Positions 1 through 11,118 of a stretch of DNA of 64,000 bases are shown here, piece after piece; position 1 is the stretch's first letter; each line of letters opens with the position of its first letter. The DNA comes from Paraphoma chrysanthemicola. Lineage: Eukaryota; Ascomycota; Dothideomycetes; Pleosporales; Phaeosphaeriaceae. Location: assembly GCA_020744225.1 (NCBI GenBank), contig JAGMWG010000021.1, positions 186,001 to 250,000 of the forward strand, read 5' to 3'. Position numbers and translations under genes: made by a program. The notes under the pieces were generated by a model that saw only the letters and a list, made by a program, of their open reading frames with translations, did no database searches and had not been told where the DNA came from.

Positions 1-1999
1 AGCGACTCTTCGATAACATGCATTAAGGAAACTATCCTTGGAAGTGACAGAAGCCACAACAGCAAGCATATTGCGGAGCACAGACACGAGTGTTGGGGGC
101 TCCATAAGTGCTACGGTAGGAGTGGTGGGTGTGGAGTATTAAAGCAGGGTTAGTGATGGCTTCGTTCTTTAATCAAGATAATACCTATGGTATAGTAAAG
201 TACTAAAACAGATAACTAGAGACTAGTATGTGCTGGGACGATATCATCCTCAGAGATCTGCAAAACCCCAATATCAACCCCTTCGCTGGTACTTCCTTCT
301 AGAGGATCCTAGGAATACTTATAGTAATACTTCTAGAAGCTACTGCAGTGCTAAGTTTGTGCCTATAAATAGCTGTAGCTATACTTCTAGCTTTGGTAGA
401 AACTAACTTAGATAACATATCATGCCGCATTACAGAATAGGGCAGCTTTACTCTAACTAGAATTCTACTAAAGCAGGTTGCCTTATCTCTAGATATACGT
501 CAGGAACATCCTTGCAATGCTCTTTAGAAATACGACTTTATCCTCTTGTGAGTAGCTACGTGTATGCTAAGCGAGTTTGGCTTTAATTATTCAACAGGTC
601 GTCGGCGAGGGATGCAATGGCCTCTGTATGTGCTCTATAGTCGGCCGGATTTTCGATCAGACCTGCCAGAGCCTTGAGATTCCCAATGGTTTCTGACGCT
701 CATTCCATTCTTATGGATGAGGCACATCAGATCAGCAAGCATTTGGCGAGGAGAACTTTGTTGCTTCTGGACCATAAGGATCCGGATCGAATCGTTGCAG
801 TAGCTCAGGGTCTTCAGACAGAGTCCATCGTATTTCACGCGAGAAGACTGGTGGAAGAGCAAGCGAAGATTCTTGTTTGCGATTCGATACAGGAGCTGGC
901 AGCGCTGTTTGAGTATTTATTCGACATCTTCGGCTACCTACATGGCGACTGCGGTATTCTACGTTGTCGCAGATTACTCATTGTTGCGACGTCTTCAGCG
1001 TCTGAGACACCCAAATCCGACACCCTCGCTACTTCCTCGGCTTCTTGATGAGCCTCCAACGCTTCCTGCTTGTCTGCACCGAGCAGTTCGGCTGTATTCG
1101 TACGCCAATCGTCTCAGTAGCCATATATCGTCGGCTCGTGTTCTGGCACAGATTCAGGCTCTACATCGCTCCGGAGCTGATTTCAGAAAGCAGGACAGGC
1201 GTTGATGCCTTGACTTGTTCATCACCAGGGCGTCATCGCAAAGCGAAGGGTCTTGAAGAGCGGTACAGAGAGTCGGGTGCTTGCATAGTGCACAGTGCAC
1301 GCACGTGAAGAGACACATTGTGGTACCTGAGACTTTTGGTGGGGACGTGTCGGAAGAAGCTGTGGGATCGCGCGATTCAAGCCCTTACAATCCGGGTCTT
1401 TGGGGACAGCAAGCACCCAATTCGGGTCCTGTCATTTGCCGTGAATTGACTCTGCATGTGGCTGATGCAAGTTTATGGGCGTGAAAGAGAAAAGCACGGT
1501 CGTATGAATCGAAAGGCGAGTGATAATGACCATATTGCATTAGCATCGTGGAAGCAATGGCAACGTTATGAGCAAACATGATAGGATACATCCAAGTCGT
1601 CAAGATATGTTTGCTAGATGTGTTACAGTGTTTGACCGAGACGGTCCACATCGATACTTTTAAAGGTCTGCGCCTATCCATATCGTCAGCAAAAGCTCCG
1701 TGAGACATAGGAAAAATACGGGCCACCGTGATGGATGTAAAGGGAATTCCTGGATACACATGAGTAAATCTGGATGGCGGTATCAGTCAACAGGATCAGG
1801 GGGCGATAGTATACTTTCTAGTTGAACCCAAGCCGAACGGCAAGCATGCTCTAGCGCACGATCGACTAACCCTTGCCACTCCGATTAAGGTGACCAAGTT
1901 GGTCGCGGAATTGTTGAAGCAGCAATATGCTAGATTGAATATTTACGTCGACTGCACTAAAACAGTCGAAGACACAATGAACAGTGATGAGCGAGATAC
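1..1999. other. Intergenic region without a confident gene
   Basis: No gene is recognised here. Positions 290-560 are stop-rich and somewhat AT-rich, which may be a short decayed repeat. A plus-strand frame at about 687-1048 and a minus-strand frame at about 585-705 both look weakly protein-like, but neither has a supported start, splice structure or family. A 74-codon plus-strand open frame without ATG (about 1764-2002) ends at the stop of the mannanase gene and is also unrecognised. Short frames elsewhere look like chance. Confidence 0.4.
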
Positions 2000-3326
2000 C
2001 TAATTCCTCTTCTTGTTGAGGGCATTGACTTTCTTCGCGTGCTCAAAAACAAGCGTCTTGGCTTCGGCATCCTCCAGGTAAATCGTAAAGCCGTCGTCGT
2101 GATTTTTGCCGTAGGAGTAGCCACCATAGCCAAATTGCCAGTACATATCTGGCATCTTCTCCTTCAAGCTAGTAGCTTGCCAGATACCAAGAACCTCGGT
2201 CCGGGTGCGGTTGCTTGTCTTGCCGGTGTATTCCTGCCTCTTGTCGTCGGTCAACCATCCATACTCCTCGTGGACGACTGGCTTGCGAACTTTACGTCCA
2301 GATGCAGCATGGTCTTTGATCCACTGCGTAGTCCACTCGACAGTCTTTGACCACCAATCGGGATACGAATGGAAGACACCAAAGTCAATATTTTTGAGTC
2401 TGAGCTCTTTGTCAAAATCTCCACCATCGAAGCCATTATAAAAGCCGTCATCGGAGGCGATGTTGAAGCCTCCCTCTCCACCCCATGTCACAAGATGGTG
2501 GGGGTCGATCGATTTGATGAAGGTGCTCATCTCGTCAATCCATTCGGTGATTGTGTCGGGTGTGCACTTATCACTCCTGGGAAGGTTGCGGACACCGTCC
2601 GCGCCACAGCGTGGCTCATTGGCTAGCTCCCAAGCAAAAATGGCGGAGGAGTTGGCGTAACGCTTGACGATCTGACCGACATAGTTCTTGTAGGCTTCCT
2701 TGATCTTGGGCTCACGATAAAACTGCGCCATGTCAGCTCGCATTCCACGAGATGTGGTACTAGCGCGTGGAACTTACATCATCGTGATATCGGCCACCCA
2801 GCTGGACCGTGTATACGTCCATACCACCATAATCGGCCCAGTTGTTGGTCAAAGCCACAAGAAGCTTTGTGTCCGTCTTTTGAGCCGCCGTGACTACCTT
2901 GTCGAACGGCTTAAGGTTGATCTCAGCCTTGCCGTTATCCCACCATTGCAGAACATTAGGACTCGGCCCAGCTCCTTCACCTCCGTACTGGGGAAGGCCA
3001 CCAGCCACAGTCGTGCGATTGCGATCGTTGAAGCCCCATGTGCGCATGACGTTCAATCCAGCCTTTTTAGCGGCAGCGAGACCTTTTTCTACATCCTCTG
3101 GAAGCTACACTGACTTAGAATATGCATCATGGGTGGCTGGTTGAGATCTTACATCGTTGAAGGGAAAGTAGTAGGCATTGCTGCCCGCGAAGTAAAAATC
3201 CTTCCCATCGAGCTTGAAGACCTCGCCGTCGCGAGTGACGAAGCCCTTTGGAGGCTTTTTCCCGACTGCCGCGGCTGATGCACCGGAGCCGAGAAGAAGC
3301 AGCGGAGCCAAACTAGAGTAACGCAT
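2000..3326 (-). CDS. Secreted GH5 (subfamily 7-like) endo-1,4-beta-mannanase
   Basis: Three exons: 3326-3153, 3104-2778 and 2722-2000, separated by a 48-bp and a 55-bp GT-AG intron, both phase 0; predicted product 407 aa. The first ATG of the frame is at 3326; the frame is open further upstream only from a GTG. The N-terminus (MRYSSLAPLLLLGSGASAAA) is a signal peptide, so the enzyme should be secreted. The GH5 acid/base motif WELANEPR places the catalytic Glu at residue 203, and the nucleophile motif VHEEYG lies at 318-322. HSYPDWW (285-291) and YWQFGYGG near the C-terminus also fit fungal endo-beta-mannanases, which cleave beta-1,4 linkages in mannan and galactomannan. Length matches a catalytic domain alone; no carbohydrate-binding module or linker is seen. 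Family is clear; substrate specificity is inferred. Confidence 0.93.
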
Positions 3327-4475
3327 CTCGACGATGATCGAAAGCACACGACTGCTTGGTTGTCTCCAGCTTTTCGACGTCCATCGCAGTTATGTAGCCT
3401 TTGGACCCTGAAGTCTGTACAGGCTATACCTATTGGGAGACGGAGCCAGAATGCTTGAGATCGTCCTGTACTGCAATATGCACTTCCCCGGAATATATTG
3501 AGATCGCGCCAGCCAAGGGTGCAATTGTGGCCTATGATTGGCGCATTCGTTGACTAAAGCCTCCGTCGCAAGGATCATCTCTTCCAGAACAACACGACCC
3601 ATGTATATTCGTTAGATGAGGTTTTCGAGCCAAGTAGTTGGTACAGTGGGACCTGCAGCCGTTGTGAAGCGAAACGAGTCAATCCGAGATTGTTTGGAGG
3701 CGAGAAGCGTGATTTCCATTTCGGGACACGGAGCGCGAGCCTCCGGCACGTGGAAAGAGGTAATGCAGGCCTAGCTCCGGGGGCAGACCCGCACCATGGC
3801 ACTTGGTCCTGGGTAACGTATGCATCATCTGATCTTAAAGTCTTCCACGGTCGCGCAGCTAATTTCATGTACAAAGTTGCCTTCCATTATGCCGGATGCG
3901 CAATAACCCACCTTTACAGTCCCTGCAAGAGATGGTGCTTCTAGCGTTCCCTATTGCAATATACAACGTGTTGCCTCTCAAGCTCGTTGCTCGGTATGCT
4001 TACACGACGTGGAGTTGCAGATCAGCAATCCAAAGTGGCAATCAACCTCGTTCCTGCGTGAGAACAAGTCAAGCAACATGCCACATCCTGAGGTTGTTTC
4101 CGCGCCTGCTATAAATTACGATGAATAGCCGAGAGTCCCTGAACCACTATGCTTGCGGACCAAGCAGCAGAGGAAAAGGGTGGGAAGTTGAGATGCATAC
4201 ATGAGTCCCGGTTATTGCTGTACATATAAGAAACGACGAATTGGTGGTGAGAAGTGATGAATTAGGAAACGTCGATTTAAGTGTCGGCTATGTCGCACCA
4301 CTGCAGGTAGGCGTTGACAGAGTTTGATAAACAGGCAGGTGTCAGAGCCAAAAAAATGGTTGAATGTGATCTCAAGGGAAACAAGCCATGATCTGTTCGT
4401 GCTATCGTGTTTCTGATGCGCCTGCAATGCCATGGTACTACGTAAGTATATGCTCCGGGTAATGCAAGTAAGAAA
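3327..4475. other. Intergenic region, no gene seen
   Basis: This 1.15-kb gap holds the upstream region of the mannanase gene (read leftward) and the downstream region of the haspin gene. Frames such as 3575-3874 (-) lack protein-like composition or a supported start. I see no tRNA or repeat. Confidence 0.5.
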
Positions 4476-6623
4476 TTAACCGGCAACATCTCCGACGCGT
4501 AGCCAGCGTTCCTCGAGAGCTAGTACGACCAGCTCTTTCACACTGCACAGACTCTCATCCTTGCCAAGTGCCACTGGGCACAGAAGCTCGCTGATACGCT
4601 TCAATACGCCATACAGCTTCATTGCTTTCTTTTTGACTTTCAGGGGATCCTCGGTGTCTTCGACGCTGGCCATCAACCGCGTTACTGAAAGCGGATCCGG
4701 CGTCCCACCAGAGTTGGCCAAGTGGGAGAGAAGTTTGTGCAGAAGGAAGTGCGTCCACACGAGATTTGTCTTTGGATGGAATTGTCTCCAGACGCCACCG
4801 AGCTTTTCACTTGTCGGTTTTGGTGTGACGAATTTGCTTGGAAGTGGTCGACACCTATCTTGCTCGTCGAAGCGGATATGGGTGTTCTTGCGCGGCGAGC
4901 GCCTTGGTGTTGCTGGAGCCATCTCTGGAGCAACTCCTAGCGGATCTCCGTATAGTGCAGCGCTTCGCATGTAGCGATAAATCTCATATTGATACTCCTC
5001 ACATGCATCGCCTTCGAACAAGGCGGGATCTTTGTCTAGATCGAGATATGCGACATCCTGCTCGGTAGAAGGATGCACTGATGAGGACTTGGTTGTGCAC
5101 GAGAATGATGATGGTTGCCGGGAGTATTGAAACCGAATATCTGCACGGGACAATGTGTAGTCGATGACGGTTGTCTCGAGCCCTGCAAATCCGAACTTGC
5201 GCCGTGTCGGATCCTTGATGACAACGTCCATTACATTAGCGCCGGCCCTCGACGACCGTACGCATATATTTCCCATGTGCAAATCACGATGTTCGAAACA
5301 GCAGGTCTCTTCAGCCTTCGCAACGCTTAAGCAGACGCCCCAAAAGACATCCCACACCTCCCAGACAGAGCTGAGGCCGCCAGCCTCCATGAGTTTCTCA
5401 CAATCAGTGCCCGCATCTTGCATTTCGACAATAGCCCATAATTGCGTTTCGTCGTAACTCAACATCTTGCTTGGATCTGGAAACTCGCTCTTCTTGCCAC
5501 GGGGTCGCGATTTATTCCATAGTTTCCATGCGTTGGCAAAAGACTGAGACGGTCGCCCCTGCAATATCGTGAGATCACGAAAGTTGGTAAAGCCAGGAAT
5601 GTCGTTCAGATTCTGAAGCAGCTGCACTTCCGAGAGAATGTCTGTGACCTCGGATTTCCATTGATCATTTTCTGCTCGCTCTGCCATCTCTTTCGCTGTC
5701 TGCCTTTGGCGGTCTCTAATCGGGCGGGCCTGCGCTTGACAAGGCAAGGGAGCGTTCGGAGGAGTCTTCAACGCGACGACTTTTAGAACCGACTCCTCCC
5801 TTGCTGGTGTTGTGAGATGCTTTCTCGATAGGCGGTAAACTTCTGAGAATGAAGCTTCGGCTATCTTGGAGATTTCGAAGTGTGGCTCGAGCTGCGAGGA
5901 CCACTGCTCGAACGGCACTACTTTTCGGCCGAAGCTGTATCCCAGCAGTGGTGAAACATACTTCGAGTAGATGTCATCAGGCTCAGCCGTCGAGTCAGGT
6001 GTGAGCTGCTGCTGCTTTCGTGGCGAGCAGACAGGCTTTGACTTTGCGTGAGGGCGGGGTCGATCATTGCGCGTGACACTCGTCGGAGGTGTGATACGCG
6101 GTGTCCTCTCTTCATTGATGCCCTGACAATTTGTCGCGGCATCTTCATTCACAGTGCGACTTTCAAGGGCTCTGCGCCGCCGTAACTGTGGTGCTGGCTC
6201 CACGCCCGTGTTCCTTCCCGCGCCAGTTGCATCAGTCTGGTCCGGCGCTGCCTGTGCCGTACTGCTCTTTGTCTTGCAGCGTCCCACTTTTTCCTCTTTG
6301 GCATCATCGGTATTATTCCATTTTCGTGTTGCTTTCCCCTGCCGACCCTTCCTCTTTGCTTCTGCAATGTCGTCTGATTGTGGTTGCTCCAGTTTCAGCT
6401 GTTCAAGACCCGCCTCCAAAGCTGCTAGGTTATCGTCCACATGTTCCTCTTCCGCAGCAAGCTCAAGCTGCCGTCTCCAGTCATCGTCGGCAGGTGCCGA
6501 TATGTCATTGGTTGTCTTCGCGTGGAATGGGGCCTCTGTCTTCTCTGGCGATATGAAATTCGCGAAGCTCGTCGTAGGCTGTGCAGCCTTTTTCCTTTTG
6601 CCGTAGACCAACTTCGGGGGCAT
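4476..6623 (-). CDS. Haspin-type serine/threonine protein kinase
   Basis: Single-exon frame of 715 aa. I chose the ATG at 6623 (MPPKLVYGKRKK) because the 46 codons upstream begin at a non-ATG codon and look non-coding. The C-terminal half is an atypical kinase of the haspin family: glycine-loop-like FSEVYRL near 259, candidate Lys 281 in VLKVVALK, catalytic EHRDLHMGN with the HRD at 445-447, and DYT at 488-490 where ordinary kinases have DFG. The conserved haspin block QYEIYRYMR follows near 545. Haspin phosphorylates histone H3 Thr3 and helps recruit the chromosomal passenger complex in mitosis. The N-terminal half is charged and low in complexity, as usual for the family. The extreme N-terminal YGKRK patch resembles Pds5-binding motifs of cohesin regulators (inference). 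No intron is needed. Identity is strong from the HRDLHxGN, DYT and QxxIYRxMR combination. Confidence 0.92.
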   Translation of the reverse strand: MPPKLVYGKRKKAAQPTTSFANFISPEKTEAPFHAKTTNDISAPADDDWRRQLELAAEEEHVDDNLAALEAGLEQLKLEQPQSDDIAEAKRKGRQGKATRKWNNTDDAKEEKVGRCKTKSSTAQAAPDQTDATGAGRNTGVEPAPQLRRRRALESRTVNEDAATNCQGINEERTPRITPPTSVTRNDRPRPHAKSKPVCSPRKQQQLTPDSTAEPDDIYSKYVSPLLGYSFGRKVVPFEQWSSQLEPHFEISKIAEASFSEVYRLSRKHLTTPAREESVLKVVALKTPPNAPLPCQAQARPIRDRQRQTAKEMAERAENDQWKSEVTDILSEVQLLQNLNDIPGFTNFRDLTILQGRPSQSFANAWKLWNKSRPRGKKSEFPDPSKMLSYDETQLWAIVEMQDAGTDCEKLMEAGGLSSVWEVWDVFWGVCLSVAKAEETCCFEHRDLHMGNICVRSSRAGANVMDVVIKDPTRRKFGFAGLETTVIDYTLSRADIRFQYSRQPSSFSCTTKSSSVHPSTEQDVAYLDLDKDPALFEGDACEEYQYEIYRYMRSAALYGDPLGVAPEMAPATPRRSPRKNTHIRFDEQDRCRPLPSKFVTPKPTSEKLGGVWRQFHPKTNLVWTHFLLHKLLSHLANSGGTPDPLSVTRLMASVEDTEDPLKVKKKAMKLYGVLKRISELLCPVALGKDESLCSVKELVVLALEERWLRVGDVAG

Positions 6624-7272
6624 TTTGGGTGGTTGAGCGAGCGGTCGGCGGTTTGGTGGTGCTGAAGAATATTCAATGTGTCGAGGGTCTAGGGTTGTTT
6701 GCAGATTGCCGCTTTCGGGTGCGTTGCCCCACGCAACCCCGACAGCGCAGTATAAAAGCACCAGTGACGTCGGCGTACTCGCACCTGTGGAATGTCACTA
6801 GCGAATGGAGCGTCGATACTTCAGCCACGGGATCCGGATTGGCACAGTACAAAAATGAAGAATTTTTTGTCCCTCTTAACGGACGCCACAGATCGTATTA
6901 CCACATGCTCGCTTCGCTCAATCGCTCTTCAGTGAAATCAGCGCACACACCCATCCGCTCACGCCGTCGCGTGCGTGTCCACCATCGATGGACATTTAAC
7001 TAAATATTGTACAAAAAAGTACTCTAAAGCAGCAGGGCAGTTTCACTGCCCGATCTCTTCTTCCGTCCAACGCCAACCGCGGCGCAGTGTGCAAACCTCC
7101 TGTTTAACTGTCTAAAGGAGAGAGCTCTGGCATGGTGAGCCTTAGCAAGGAGTACTGCGTGCAGCATCTGCTTCCCCGACAGGCTGCAGCTTGAACGGTA
7201 CGAAACAGCTACGTGCTGCGCATTGCGTCGTTCCGCATGGGTAGTAGGGTTTTCAAGTGAGAATGTCACTGC
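6624..7272. other. Intergenic region between haspin and RhoGEF genes
   Basis: This is the 650-bp upstream region of the haspin gene and the downstream region of the RhoGEF gene. The frames here, such as 7024-7269 (-), have no recognisable content. No regulatory site is claimed. Confidence 0.5.
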
Positions 7273-10200
7273 TTAGCTCTTCTCATACGATCGATGTTGG
7301 TCTAATGATTGTTTGCCTTGCCCTGGCTGCCAGAAGTCGAGGCTGGCAATCACATCGTTACCCAACTCGTCTTCGTACGCATATAAGATCTGGTCAAGCG
7401 TCAGCGATGCCATTTCCGCCACAATTCGTACAGCGCTTACCTCTCTTGTTGATGTGTGCAGCCATCTGATGTTCTTTGCAGTGACGATGTGAATCAGGCC
7501 GCCACTCTCCATGTGTCGAATCTCAATGAAGCTGGGTTCAAACGCTAGGATGTAGGGGTTGAAAATGGCAAATGCCTGCGGAGTACCTTCCCACGTGATC
7601 TTCCAATCCGGTCGTGCACGCCATCCGTTCCTGTTGACGAAGAAAGAGTAATCCGTGTAGCAGAGCAAGAACTCGCTAGCCATGCGCTCGATGTGAATGG
7701 GTTTAATATTCTCTTTTCGCACAACAAAGTCCAGCGAAGTGTCCGCTTGGTCAAGCAGCGATTGTGTCTCAAGCGTCTCAAGACTGACGACTTCGAAACC
7801 GCGCGCGCATCCCACACAGAGCTTAGAGCGCAGGAAGTGTATTGAGGTTGACTCGGTTGGGATATAGAACTCCTTGTATGGTTTGAGCTGGTCTTGGTTC
7901 GTAGAAAGCATTTTTGCAAAGCCTGATTTCTTGGTCTTGCTGGCCATACTTTCCTTGGGTTCGTACACCTTAATGGTGGTCGAGAGTGCAGATGTTTTGA
8001 CAGTGGCAACGAGGTTATTACCCAGGCAGATGCCCGCCTTGAAGAAGTTGGCGTGGCAGATCTTGCGTGGCCTTTTGGAGACCGCCTGACTGTTGTCATC
8101 GTCCAATGCCTCGGTTGAGTATGAGTAGAGAGTCTTGTCAGCCAGTACGAGGACGATCTGGTGCTGTTCGAGAACATCGATTTGTGTGACACCTTTGCAG
8201 TCCAGAACGCGGCGAGGTTTGATGGACGCGTCTTTTGTCTTTCGCTCGACAATGTACACACCAGCATCTGTACCTAGGGCCAACTTGCGACCACCGTCCA
8301 GCGGTACCGCACATGTAACCCTGATTGCGGGATTAAAATAGCCCTCATTGAGAATCGTCTTAGTAAAGATGTTGCTACGTTCTCGCAAGCTGCGTTGCTG
8401 GGACTCAATATGCTCCATCCACTTCTGTTGTGAGATGGGAGTGCTTGCGTACAAGGTCTGCTCATAGCCTCCCTTGCCGAGATGCTTGAAGGTGATGGGA
8501 TAGCCTTGCTGTTTTGTTGCATCGTTTCTTGGCGTGGCCGCCGCAATGGCTCTTGAGCCCATCAAGTTCGCCGAAGGTCGCTTGGAAATGCCCAGCTTCG
8601 GGATAATTTCATCCATCTGAGTAATGACCAATAGCTCCAAGGGAATCGGCTTCTTGTAAACCTTCTGCTCTTCGCGTTTATTCACCGTCTTTGCGCGCAC
8701 AAGAAGAATAGCATGATCAAAGAGGTAGCAGGTGATATCGCCAGTCGCTTCTGTGGGAGTCTTCTTCAGGTTGCCCTTGAATACCAACTGCCGATTCTCA
8801 TCGGTCAACTTGAGATCCACGTACTCGCCGGGTTTGAACTTGAGGTCCTTGTTTAGTTGCATGAGATTGAAGTGGTTCTCTGCCTTGCCAGACTCCATGT
8901 TGACCTTTGACAGTGTATCCTTGATGATCTTGATGACCTTTGGAATATCGTCCTTGTCAGGATTGTCATCGGCCGTATATTTGACGATGTTCTCCAACAG
9001 CAGGGGGTATCTAGCCAATCTTGTGGTGGGCTTTGTGAGATATCCATTGAGCTCGAGCTTTCGGGACTCCTTCATTCGCTCGACCTCGTCGACGAATCGC
9101 GCGAAATGCGTGTTTGTGCGCTTTTCATGCTCAAACTCGTACTTACCGAAGAGCTGATTGGCACCATACTTGATGAACGGTGCAAAGTGCGGTACGTACT
9201 CCATGAAGATGTCGCCCACGTTCTTGACTACAGGTGCATTCTGTTGGCGACGAGTGAGTGCTTCTGCGAGCCGTGAGTTTACCATGTACACTTCCTGGCA
9301 GTTTGAAAACACTGTGCGCACAAATTTTTCACGCCTGTGCTCCGGAATGGGCGAGCTCTGGGGATTCCGCAGAGGTTTCATCCAGAAATCCCGCAAGTAT
9401 TCGAGATCCTTCACGAAATCGCGTTCCGTGTACATTAGCTCAGAGATGACTTCTTGGCGCTTCCTTTCCTTCTCTGTTATGCTGTCTGAGACTTCCTTTG
9501 GGACTGTGTTGATCCAGAGCTTCTGCTCTTCGTCGTCCAAGTCTTCGTGCAAGCTAGCTCGGGACTCTTCGCGTTTCAAACCCGGCTGTATCCTCATGTT
9601 CAAACGAGCTTGTTGTTCCAGTCGTCGCGGGCAGGCAATTGAGTAACACAGTCGATCACGCGTACAGGTTGGTGAGTAACACTCTGTCAGAAGTGTAAAG
9701 ACGCCATTGATCTCAGCCTTGTCTTCCATCATGGTCTCTCGAAATTGATATATCTCGTTGGTGGAGTCTCGCAAGCGGTGGGCATAAGTAACATCGTGGA
9801 AGAATTTCTGCGCGTCCAAAGACCGGCCAAGAAGCAGCGCCAGATTGCGATCCGTAGTCTTGATGATGTACGATATAAGATCGACAGCCTCCGCACCGGT
9901 GAATGCGCTCTTGTAAACAAGTCCATCCTTTTCTCGCTCAGCGACTTGCACTCTGTCCTGGAAGGTCTCGGCTACCCGCGATAGAAGAGCAGGATAGACC
10001 AGAGGCGCCCGACGATTCTGAGGAGGAACCACCGCCTGGCCGTTCTGCTGAGATTGGCTAGATGCTCTGTTGTTACTCGAAACGGTGGACACTGTCTGGG
10101 TGGAGCTGGGACGCGTCATCGAGGAGGACATGGTGTCGGTTCGCTCCGATGGAGCCACGACGGTGGACGCCATTGACATTGTTCGAGACTGTAACGGAAT

Positions 10201-11118
10201 GCTTCCTTGACTTGTGTTTCTAGTCTTGGCTCCAGGAGCAATATTTCCGGGAATCTGCGACCCTGATGGGGACCTCTGCTCTCCTGGTGACATTTCTGCT
10301 CCACCAGACTCTCGCCTTCGATTCGGTATGATTCGTCCACTCATCGTCTGCGTGTGATCAGTGTTGGGCGTGTACGAAGTCATGGACATGGTCCGCTCAT
10401 CAGGGCGTTCGGGCACAACGCGTCCTTGCGCGGTAGTCCTCGCCATATGATTCATGTATGGTTGCTGCCGAAATGTATTCGCTTGGGAGGGATGGCTTGG
10501 GCCAGCGGGTGTGAACTGTGGACGTGGGCCGAGGGCCAGCGACTGGGAACGATAAGGGTCAGTATTCATTCCAGGTCCAGGTGGCCCAGGGAAGCGAGGC
10601 GGCATGGGCTTGCTGAAGGGCGGCTGACCAGGCGGCGAGGTTCGCGGATCGAATCGCTGTGGTTGACCGTACGGCTGGCGCTCGGGGCGAAGCGGGGGTG
10701 GGAGATATTGCGGCTGGGGCTGTCGCTGAGGCTGCTGGGGACCCTCCGAGTATCGCGGGTTGCCGGGATAGCCATTTGGAGGAGGGCGATTGTACTGGGC
10801 TTGCGGGTCCATAGGGCGTTGCTCTCCAGCACCGTAGCCGGAGCGTTGGTCGTAGGCCGCGTTGGGGCGCCGATCATAGCCATTGACGGGTTGTCGCATC
10901 GGTGGAGCCCGCTGCATCATATCGGCGGTCTGAGACGACATGGTTGCAGCACGGTCGGGCATCCTCATCTGCGGCTGCGAGGTCATTGTCTGCGAGCGAC
11001 CGGCCATGGCAGGACTGGCGCCGAAGATGTTGGCGAAGGCCGCGTCCCTTGCTCCCGAGGGCTGGCCATTGGGTGGGCGCGGGAACTCCCTCCCTGGCTG
11101 GTTGCTGTAGTCCGCCAT
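7273..11118 (-). CDS. ROM2: Rho1 guanine-nucleotide exchange factor, Rom1/Rom2 type (DEP-DH-PH-CNH)
   Basis: The frame is open for 1281 codons from the ATG at 11118. I propose one 51-bp intron (7440-7390, GTAAGC...ACCAG, branch-like CTGAC); it is a multiple of three without a stop, so the frame runs through it. Spliced product 1264 aa. Domain order: Pro/Gln/Ser-rich disordered N-terminus (1-370), DEP domain (about 375-465, with LVYKSAFTGAEAVDLI), DH/RhoGEF domain (about 554-745, RQEVISELMYTERDFVKDL), PH domain (about 760-910), and a citron-homology domain (about 918-1245) ending in ILYAYEDELGNDVIASLDFW. This is the architecture of yeast Rom1/Rom2, which load GTP onto Rho1 at the plasma membrane and drive the Pkc1 cell-wall integrity pathway and glucan synthase. 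Divergently transcribed from VMA11, start codons 547 bp apart. The gene symbol rests on architecture; Rom1 and Rom2 cannot be told apart here. Confidence 0.93.
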   Translation of the reverse strand: MADYSNQPGREFPRPPNGQPSGARDAAFANIFGASPAMAGRSQTMTSQPQMRMPDRAATMSSQTADMMQRAPPMRQPVNGYDRRPNAAYDQRSGYGAGEQRPMDPQAQYNRPPPNGYPGNPRYSEGPQQPQRQPQPQYLPPPLRPERQPYGQPQRFDPRTSPPGQPPFSKPMPPRFPGPPGPGMNTDPYRSQSLALGPRPQFTPAGPSHPSQANTFRQQPYMNHMARTTAQGRVVPERPDERTMSMTSYTPNTDHTQTMSGRIIPNRRRESGGAEMSPGEQRSPSGSQIPGNIAPGAKTRNTSQGSIPLQSRTMSMASTVVAPSERTDTMSSSMTRPSSTQTVSTVSSNNRASSQSQQNGQAVVPPQNRRAPLVYPALLSRVAETFQDRVQVAEREKDGLVYKSAFTGAEAVDLISYIIKTTDRNLALLLGRSLDAQKFFHDVTYAHRLRDSTNEIYQFRETMMEDKAEINGVFTLLTECYSPTCTRDRLCYSIACPRRLEQQARLNMRIQPGLKREESRASLHEDLDDEEQKLWINTVPKEVSDSITEKERKRQEVISELMYTERDFVKDLEYLRDFWMKPLRNPQSSPIPEHRREKFVRTVFSNCQEVYMVNSRLAEALTRRQQNAPVVKNVGDIFMEYVPHFAPFIKYGANQLFGKYEFEHEKRTNTHFARFVDEVERMKESRKLELNGYLTKPTTRLARYPLLLENIVKYTADDNPDKDDIPKVIKIIKDTLSKVNMESGKAENHFNLMQLNKDLKFKPGEYVDLKLTDENRQLVFKGNLKKTPTEATGDITCYLFDHAILLVRAKTVNKREEQKVYKKPIPLELLVITQMDEIIPKLGISKRPSANLMGSRAIAAATPRNDATKQQGYPITFKHLGKGGYEQTLYASTPISQQKWMEHIESQQRSLRERSNIFTKTILNEGYFNPAIRVTCAVPLDGGRKLALGTDAGVYIVERKTKDASIKPRRVLDCKGVTQIDVLEQHQIVLVLADKTLYSYSTEALDDDNSQAVSKRPRKICHANFFKAGICLGNNLVATVKTSALSTTIKVYEPKESMASKTKKSGFAKMLSTNQDQLKPYKEFYIPTESTSIHFLRSKLCVGCARGFEVVSLETLETQSLLDQADTSLDFVVRKENIKPIHIERMASEFLLCYTDYSFFVNRNGWRARPDWKITWEGTPQAFAIFNPYILAFEPSFIEIRHMESGGLIHIVTAKNIRWLHTSTREVSAVRIVAEMASLTLDQILYAYEDELGNDVIASLDFWQPGQGKQSLDQHRSYEKS
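7390..7440 (-). other. Predicted 51-nt frame-neutral intron in the RhoGEF gene
   Basis: On the minus strand the segment starts GTAAGC and ends CTTGACCAG, with CTGAC as branch point. It encodes 17 in-frame codons without a stop. Removing it joins RWLHTSTRE directly to ILYAYEDELG, which restores the compact end of the CNH domain known from Rom2-type proteins. Retention would add 17 residues. Confidence 0.75.
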
